This document shows positions 59,335-64,000 of a DNA stretch of 64,000 nt, in pieces. The stretch covers positions 17,819 to 81,818 of the forward strand of contig PKWL01000061.1 of NCBI GenBank assembly GCA_003133225.1. Direction: 5' to 3'. Positions within the stretch are counted from its first letter, which is position 1. The number at the start of each line of letters is the position of its first letter. Under the pieces are notes generated by a model, which saw only the letters and a list, made by a program, of their open reading frames with translations, ran no database searches and was not told where the DNA came from. The position numbers and the translations under genes were made by a program. Source of the DNA: Janthinobacterium sp. (GTDB lineage: Bacteria; Pseudomonadota; Gammaproteobacteria; Burkholderiales; Burkholderiaceae_D).

Positions 59335-59644
59335 CGGCTGAGTTAAACAAAATGGCCAATGTTGGCCGTCGGTATCATTTCGTATCGGGGAAAAACAGGA
59401 GGAGCTAAACTACAGCGCGATTGCTGGGTGCCACGGTGACGATGATCCAGTGACGGGAGCCCGAGGGCAAGGCCGCCAACGGCCACCACATCCGCTCTGC
59501 CGTCAAGGTAGAGCGTGCTCTCGTTACGCAGAACCCACCCGGCCTGAACTTAACCGTGCCCAATGTCACCAGCGCGAAGCGCCAGCGTTCTGGGAACAAG
59601 TCGTCTGGATGAGTGTCGTTAGGGATTGCACCTTCGGGAAACCG
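59335..59644. other. Intergenic region with weak ORFs
   Basis: No gene is supported. A minus-strand frame (59405-59599) giving RWRFALVTLGTVKFRPGG is open, but no domain could be assigned. A small GC stem (GGCCAATGTTGGCC, 59354-59367) follows nirC but has no T-run. Confidence 0.4.
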
Positions 59645-59842
59645 TCAGTCGTCCGCAGTTTCTTCCCGCTTCGCATTAGAATCGATACCCCAATCTTGCC
59701 AATCCGCACCGAACAGCTCCGCCGGGTGCTGCGTCCGCTCCGATCCGTTGCCGCAGGCCAACGAATCGAACGGACAGTACTTATCGCAACCCCAGCAGAC
59801 TCGCTCGGGATGCGATGGATTTACGGCAAATATTTTTGCCAT
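59645..59842 (-). CDS. DUF3079 small protein
   Basis: A 65-residue protein that matches the DUF3079 family, a small cysteine-rich family common in Burkholderiales. It starts MAKIFAVNPSHPERVCWGCD, continues KYCPFDSLACGNGSERTQHP and then ELFGADWQDW. Four cysteines in CWGCDKYC and LACGNG may bind a metal ion. GGAGG lies 9 bases before the ATG at 59842. The function is unknown. Confidence 0.85.
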   Translation of the reverse strand: MAKIFAVNPSHPERVCWGCDKYCPFDSLACGNGSERTQHPAELFGADWQDWGIDSNAKREETADD

Positions 59843-60317
59843 TTCAAGATACCTCCGATGTAATAGCGGGCCAATGCAGCGGGCCAATGCGCATTGCCAG
59901 CATTAAATTTGGAATGACTGACATCGACCTGACATTGGATTTTTACGCGAACTGAATAAGCTTCATTTTAAATGAATCTTAATTTAAAGTCGAATCCGTC
60001 TTTCGGAGCAATTTGTAAAGTTGCTCGCTGGCGCGCTATGGTCGTGAACCTGGACTAGTCAAGCATCATGATCCCCAACATCTGATTCAACGGTACTGTA
60101 GAGAACGTGCAGCCGGCACGGTGGAACCGATCGTGAACCTGAACCCAAGCCGACGCTGGGGTCGCCTCTAACGGTGTACATTCGGCAATTCCACGCCTGT
60201 GGACAAGGAACGCCCTATCCTCGCTTGCCACTGTCGCAGCAATGCCTTTGAGTTAGACAACTTTTTTGCGCTATCCGTTCTCATCCAGTTGGCGTAGCAG
60301 TCGCCATAAGCCGATCC
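59843..60317. other. Intergenic region upstream of the DUF3079 gene
   Basis: About 470 bases with no recognised gene or repeat. A low-GC patch near 59940-60010 may hold the promoter of the DUF3079 gene. Confidence 0.45.
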
Positions 60318-61514
60318 TTAGGCCGTCGCGCAAGTGCGAAAACCCGTGAAAATGTCATTCCGATGCGGCAGGAAGAAGTTTCGATAACGGGGATGGTGCA
60401 TGCGGGCGCGGGTGGCGAACGAGCCGCCGCGCACGGCGCGGTGGGAGTGAAACCAGGGTGCCGAATATTCCAGGTAGGGGTCCGGTGCAAAGCCCGGATA
60501 GGGTTTGAAGGGATCGGCCGTCCATTCCCATACCGCGCCTCCCCAGCGCATCAAGCCGTGGCTGGCGCCATACTCCCACTCGGCCTCGGTCGGCAAACGG
60601 CGCCCGCTCCAATTGCAAAAGGCTTCCGCTTCGTAAGCATTCACATGGCAGACCGGGGCATCGAGTGGCAGCGGCGCCCACTGCCCGAACCAGCGTTGCT
60701 CCCAAGCACAGTGCGGCGATTTACGCCAGCGTAACGGTTGTGCGAGACCAGCATGCTTCAACCACGCCAGCCCGTCGGGCGGCCACCAGCGTGCGTCGAG
60801 GTAGCCGCCGGCCGCGACGAATTCGGCGAAGGCGCCGTTGGTCACCCATTCGCAGTCGATCCGCGCGGGGGTGATCTGGATTTCATGGGCCCATTTCTCA
60901 TTGTCGAACGCGAATCCGTCGCCAGCGGATGAGCCCATGACGAACGCCTCAGCGCCAATTGCCAGGTCGCCGCCATCAGGTTTTACGGACGGCATCCGCA
61001 GCGGCGCAGGCAGCGGATAGTCGAGGACTTGGCGCATGCAAGCCAACGCCTCGCCGTGCATGTCTTCATGGAACAACGCGAGACGAAAAAAGTAAAGCGC
61101 CTGATCCGTGTCGTGCACGGCGGCGAGCTTGGTGCGCACGCGCTGCAGCACGGTATCGGCGTAGTCGCGCACCTGCGCCAGTCGGGGCAGATCGAGATGC
61201 CAACGGTCCGAATGGGCGACGCGCATCGAATCAAACCAGCGGTCCGCGTCGGCGAGCAGCGAGGGGCGGCTGACCACGAACGCGCCGCTCTCGTTAGCAT
61301 GGGCATCCCTTAATAGCCAGCGCTCGGTGAACCATGCGATATGGCCATATTCCCACAACGGGGGATTGATCCCAGGGTCATACCGGACCTGCCATTGGGA
61401 CGGCGTCAGATCTTCGAGCATCGCCCAGGTTCGGCAATGGGCATCGACCAATGCGCCATCCAACTCAGATTGGTTTATCCTTCTCGCTACGACCCCTTCC
61501 GTATCGATCATCAT
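60318..61514 (-). CDS. senA: Selenoneine synthase SenA (EgtB-like)
   Basis: An EgtB-family non-heme iron enzyme of 398 residues. The N-terminal DinB-like domain has WEYGHIAWFTERWLL and LALFHEDMHGEALACM, whose His residues bind iron. The C-terminal FGE-type domain has RLPTEAEWEYGASHG and RAVRGGSFATR. SenA joins a selenosugar to hercynine to make the Se analogue of ergothioneine. Position beside senB distinguishes it from a plain EgtB. GGGAG lies before the ATG pair (61514/61511), inside the divergent senB. Confidence 0.82.
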   Translation of the reverse strand: MMIDTEGVVARRINQSELDGALVDAHCRTWAMLEDLTPSQWQVRYDPGINPPLWEYGHIAWFTERWLLRDAHANESGAFVVSRPSLLADADRWFDSMRVAHSDRWHLDLPRLAQVRDYADTVLQRVRTKLAAVHDTDQALYFFRLALFHEDMHGEALACMRQVLDYPLPAPLRMPSVKPDGGDLAIGAEAFVMGSSAGDGFAFDNEKWAHEIQITPARIDCEWVTNGAFAEFVAAGGYLDARWWPPDGLAWLKHAGLAQPLRWRKSPHCAWEQRWFGQWAPLPLDAPVCHVNAYEAEAFCNWSGRRLPTEAEWEYGASHGLMRWGGAVWEWTADPFKPYPGFAPDPYLEYSAPWFHSHRAVRGGSFATRARMHHPRYRNFFLPHRNDIFTGFRTCATA

Positions 61515-62520
61515 GCGTGCTCCCAAGGCCAGAGTGACCATTATCAGCCCGGCGCTGCGGAAAGCCAACAACGGCAACTGGCAAACCGCCTATCGCTGGT
61601 CGCGCTTCCTGCGCCCCACCTGCGAGGTCGCGCTGGAATCCGGTGGGCCAACCGCAGGCGACCCGGCACAGCCGCCCGCGTGCCTGATAGCGCTGCACGC
61701 CCGGCGCTCGTCCGATGCGATTGCCAGGTTTGCCGAGCGTTACCCAGATCGCCCGTTGGTGGTGGTGTTGACCGGCACCGACCTATACCGTGACATCCGC
61801 ACCGATGGGGCTGCTCGGCGCTCACTCGATCTTGCCACCCACTTGGTCGTGCTGCAGGACGAGGGCCTCGCCGAACTTGCCCCACCGCATCGTGCCAAGT
61901 GCCGCGTAATCTATCAATCTGCGCCGGCATCGATGCCAAAAACGCCGAACCGGCGCACCTTCGATGTCGTGCTAGTGGGCCACATGCGGGCGGAAAAGGA
62001 TCCGCTGACGCCGATGCGGGCGCTGGAACTTCTGCCGGATGATTCGCGTGTGCGTCTCATTCACATCGGCAACGCGCTTGAGAACGAGTATCTGCTCGCC
62101 GCACAGGCCTTGCAAGTGCGCTCCTGGCCCAAGGTAGCGCGCTACATCTGGCTGATGGGCTTGGCGCACGGCGAGACCCGACAACGCATCAAGCGGGCGC
62201 AGGCGTTGGTCATCTCGAGTGTGATGGAAGGCGGTGCCAACGTAATTATTGAGGCGGTCACCGCTCAAGTACCGGTGTTAGCCAGCCGCATTCCGGGCAA
62301 CATTGGCATGTTGGGCCGTGACTATGACGGCTACTTTCCACTGGGCGACACACAGCAACTAGCCTGCTTACTCGACCGAGCGAGCCGGGACCCCGGTTTC
62401 CTGTCGCGCCTGCGGCAGCAATGCGCGCGTCGTGCCCCTTTTTTTGCGCCGGAGCGGGAACAAAGGGCCGTCATTCAACTAGTGAACGATGCGTTAAAGC
62501 CAAGCGATGTCTCCCAATAA
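61513..62520 (+). CDS. senB: Selenosugar synthase SenB (TIGR04348-type glycosyltransferase)
   Basis: A glycosyltransferase of 335 residues. VTIISPALRKANNGNWQTAY, VVVLTGTDLYRDIRTDGAAR and LGRDYDGYFPLGDTQQLA fit the SenB family, and SSVMEGGANVIIEAV is the usual nucleotide-sugar acceptor region. It would attach selenium as selenophosphate to a UDP-sugar. The ATG at 61513 overlaps the senA ATG on the other strand. A GTG at 61534 with AAGG 5 bases upstream is an alternative start. senC is not in the window. Confidence 0.82.
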   Translation: MRAPKARVTIISPALRKANNGNWQTAYRWSRFLRPTCEVALESGGPTAGDPAQPPACLIALHARRSSDAIARFAERYPDRPLVVVLTGTDLYRDIRTDGAARRSLDLATHLVVLQDEGLAELAPPHRAKCRVIYQSAPASMPKTPNRRTFDVVLVGHMRAEKDPLTPMRALELLPDDSRVRLIHIGNALENEYLLAAQALQVRSWPKVARYIWLMGLAHGETRQRIKRAQALVISSVMEGGANVIIEAVTAQVPVLASRIPGNIGMLGRDYDGYFPLGDTQQLACLLDRASRDPGFLSRLRQQCARRAPFFAPEREQRAVIQLVNDALKPSDVSQ

Positions 62521-62780
62521 CCGCTATGGGCCAGCACATAAATCAAGCTTAGCTCATGCTCCGCCGGCGGCGCCGAAGAAGAACCCTCTCAACACGCTTA
62601 CCCAGCCACGCAAGTGATCGTAGACCATTAAAGCCTGCTGAGCACCGCTCGGCAGGAAACGCCGGCAACATGGGAAATCGTATTTATTTCAATTTCCCGC
62701 ATTGCCGGCACGGACATAAACTCCATCGATGCGGTTAGCAACACCTTGATTTGCCGGCCGGCCCCCTCGGATCGCCAATG
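62521..62780. other. Short region between senB and the PAS relic
   Basis: About 260 bases without a recognisable gene; a 60-codon frame on the plus strand is arginine-rich and unlikely to be real. Confidence 0.4.
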
Positions 62781-63155
62781 CTATTTGGGCAGATTTGCCG
62801 TCAAATCGGCAAGCCGCCGCCGGCGGCTCTTTCCTTCCAAATACCGCGCAGTAGCATTGCGAGCAACGGCCGCTGATCCAATCGTTTCCCCGGCTTGATC
62901 TTTCACGATCGCAAAGCTCATATCTACATAAAGCTGTTCACCATTCTTGTGTAATGAACGGGTGATGATCGAGCGTCTGCCATGGATGGTTGCGCCTAGT
63001 TAGTTGCCCGATGAAATCCATCCCAATGGGCCTGGCGCAAATTTTCAGGAATGATCAAGTTTAAGCTCTGGTCGATGGCTTCTACGTCGGTATAGCCAAA
63101 TAGGAATTCGGCACCTGGATTCCATAATCGGATGGTGCCCATGTTGGCCCATGGC
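62781..63155 (-). pseudogene. Broken PAS-domain sensor gene
   Basis: Read on the minus strand, the first half gives GTIRLWNPGAEFLFGYTDVE, then LNLIIPENLRQAHWDGFHRA, a clear PAS domain, then runs into a stop. The second half continues in another frame as IITRSLHKNGEQLYVDMSFA, ending ARNATARYLEG...LPK with a natural stop at 62781-62783. A small deletion or frameshift near 62995 separates the halves. The gene follows the DUF2249 gene on the same strand, so the original operon was likely qnor-DUF2249-PAS. Confidence 0.7.
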
Positions 63156-63255
63156 CTAGTCGGCGGCGAGGCCCCTCAGGGCCTCGGCGACATTTCCCTA
63201 AATTGGACGGCGCATGCCCAATGGCTTGAGCGCCATCCACAGGGCAATACTCCAA

Positions 63256-63519
63256 TTAGCCTGTCACCAGAAAATCGATGACGATTTCTCCCGGTGCGCG
63301 CGCGACATACGCGACTTTGATGCGGGAACCAAAGCGCGCGCCGATCTGCGAGAGCAAGGGCAAAGGATCGTGATCGTTACAAAAACGCATGGTCTCGCCC
63401 GCTTGCAGCACTTCCAGCGCGCCGAAGATGGCGGCGTGGCGGAAGCGCTTGGCCACGCCGCGCGCGTCGAACGGATAGATGCCGGCCGCTAATACGGGAA
63501 GGGAACAATCGTGGGTCAT
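63256..63519 (-). CDS. DUF2249-domain protein (intact copy)
   Basis: A cytosolic protein of 87 residues. YPFDARGVAKRFRHAAIFGA, EVLQAGETMRFCNDHDPLPL and the C-terminal half with VAYVARAPGEIVIDFLV are the complete DUF2249 fold, including the NDHDP turn. Its function is not established. It lies 70 bases downstream of the quinol NO reductase gene, with a terminator-like hairpin between them. A truncated relative (6148-6294) and a decayed duplicate (44692-44945) also sit beside denitrification genes. Confidence 0.82.
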   Translation of the reverse strand: MTHDCSLPVLAAGIYPFDARGVAKRFRHAAIFGALEVLQAGETMRFCNDHDPLPLLSQIGARFGSRIKVAYVARAPGEIVIDFLVTG

Positions 63520-63540
63520 GGTAAAACTCCTATGTCAACA

Positions 63541-63564
63541 GAAAAGGCCGGCCTAAACCAGCCT
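63541..63564 (-). terminator. Candidate rho-independent terminator after the quinol NO reductase gene
   Basis: On the minus strand the stem AGGCTGG pairs with CCGGCCT (7 pairs, one T-G) around the loop TTTAGG and is followed by TTTTC. It lies between the NOR stop (63591) and the DUF2249 start (63519), so it could partly separate the two genes. Confidence 0.5.
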
Positions 63565-63590
63565 CTTCAAATGCCTTCTGATTATTTGAG

Positions 63591-64000
63591 TCAAGCGCGG
63601 CGCGCCACCACGCTCACCGGCGCCGGCTGTCTACGTGAGCCGCCCGTTAGCAAGCGCAGCGCGAACAAGGCCAGCAACAAAGTGCCGCAGGCAAAGACCA
63701 CATCGCCCGGCACGCGCATCCATACGAGCGTTTCCATCAGATGCGAATGGACCACTGCCGGCGAGCGTGCAAACCACATGCCCTGGGTCACGCTGGCCCA
63801 AGCTTGGTAGATGCCGGCCGGCACCAGCGAAATGAACACCATCATGGCGAGGCCGATATTGAGCGACCAAAACATCGGCCTTAGCAATCGGTCGGACCAT
63901 GCGGCGCGCTCGGACAGGCCGCGCAAACAAAACAGCAGCAAGCCGATGCCAAGCATGCCATACACGCCAAATAGCGCTGCATGGCCGTGGGCCGCCGTCA
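63591..64000 (-). CDS. norZ: Quinol-dependent nitric oxide reductase (qNOR), C-terminal part; 5' end outside window
   Basis: The frame runs off the right edge of the window; 136 residues are visible. HGHAALFGVYGMLGIGLLLF and SLNIGLAMMVFISLVPAGIY are the heme-copper-like helices of the quinol NO reductase, including the FeB-side histidine motif HGHAALFGVYG. ARSPAVVHSHLMETLVWMRV, then GDVVFACGTLLLALFALRLL close the protein, as in qNOR. It is a second NO reductase besides NorCB. Its cytochrome-like N-terminal domain lies outside the window, so the qNOR type is inferred from the C-terminus. Confidence 0.88.
   Translation of the reverse strand, partial: TAAHGHAALFGVYGMLGIGLLLFCLRGLSERAAWSDRLLRPMFWSLNIGLAMMVFISLVPAGIYQAWASVTQGMWFARSPAVVHSHLMETLVWMRVPGDVVFACGTLLLALFALRLLTGGSRRQPAPVSVVARRA

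Overview
The window looks like chromosome of a denitrifying betaproteobacterium, most likely Burkholderiales. The inference rests on the narXL-narK1K2-narGHJI layout with a parvulin gene and moaA between narI and narXL, the NirK with a C-terminal cytochrome c, the DUF3079, DUF4331 and phasin genes, and the senA/senB pair. No rRNA, tRNA or CRISPR array was seen. The species cannot be named from sequence reading alone.

Layout. 1-5.6 kb: the end of an NRAMP-type transporter, a cystine/polar amino acid ABC transporter lacking its ATPase gene, then a graveyard (cut-off tyrosine recombinase, frameshifted DUF4331 gene, decayed IS110 transposase) around an intact VOC-fold gene. 5.7-7.4 kb: a possible NO-stress/Fe-S module made of a DUF59 (MIP18) protein, a tiny truncated DUF2249 protein and a polytopic NnrS-like membrane protein. 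7.6-12 kb: erpA, a heavy-metal-associated domain protein, an ECF sigma/DUF4142/cupredoxin locus and a phasin. 12.7-18.1 kb: the cytochrome c-dependent NO reductase cluster norCBQD, with an FNR-like box and a 43-residue membrane peptide in front and a NorC that carries a second heme c domain. 18.8-25 kb: sufR-sufBCDSU-sufT, with many 4-base overlaps. 25.9-29 kb: serA and the ruins of a Tn3-family transposon. 29.1-44.4 kb: the respiratory nitrate reductase region on the minus strand (narK1, narK2, a nitroreductase, narGHJI, ppiC, moaA, narXL). 44.7-50.2 kb: a decayed DUF2249 copy, a chemoreceptor and nirK-nirV-sco. 51.3-54.6 kb: pqqABCDE. 55.2-59.8 kb: nirBD, a divergent FNT-family nitrite channel gene (nirC) and a DUF3079 gene. 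60.3-62.5 kb: divergent senA/senB for selenoneine. 62.8-64 kb: a broken PAS gene, an intact DUF2249 gene and the 3' end of a quinol-dependent NO reductase.

Working together: NarK1/NarK2 bring in nitrate and export nitrite, NarGHI reduces nitrate with electrons from quinol, MoaA feeds molybdopterin synthesis, NarXL senses nitrate/nitrite, NirK makes NO, and two NO reductases (cNOR and qNOR) make N2O. NirBD with NirC offers a route from nitrite to ammonium. No nosZ lies in the window. The Suf system, ErpA and two DUF59 proteins would build and insert the Fe-S clusters needed here and might repair NO damage. The most interesting little-studied signal is the recurrence of DUF2249 genes (truncated, decayed, intact) beside denitrification genes. 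Next come the di-heme NorC with its leader peptide and the senA/senB start codons that overlap on opposite strands.
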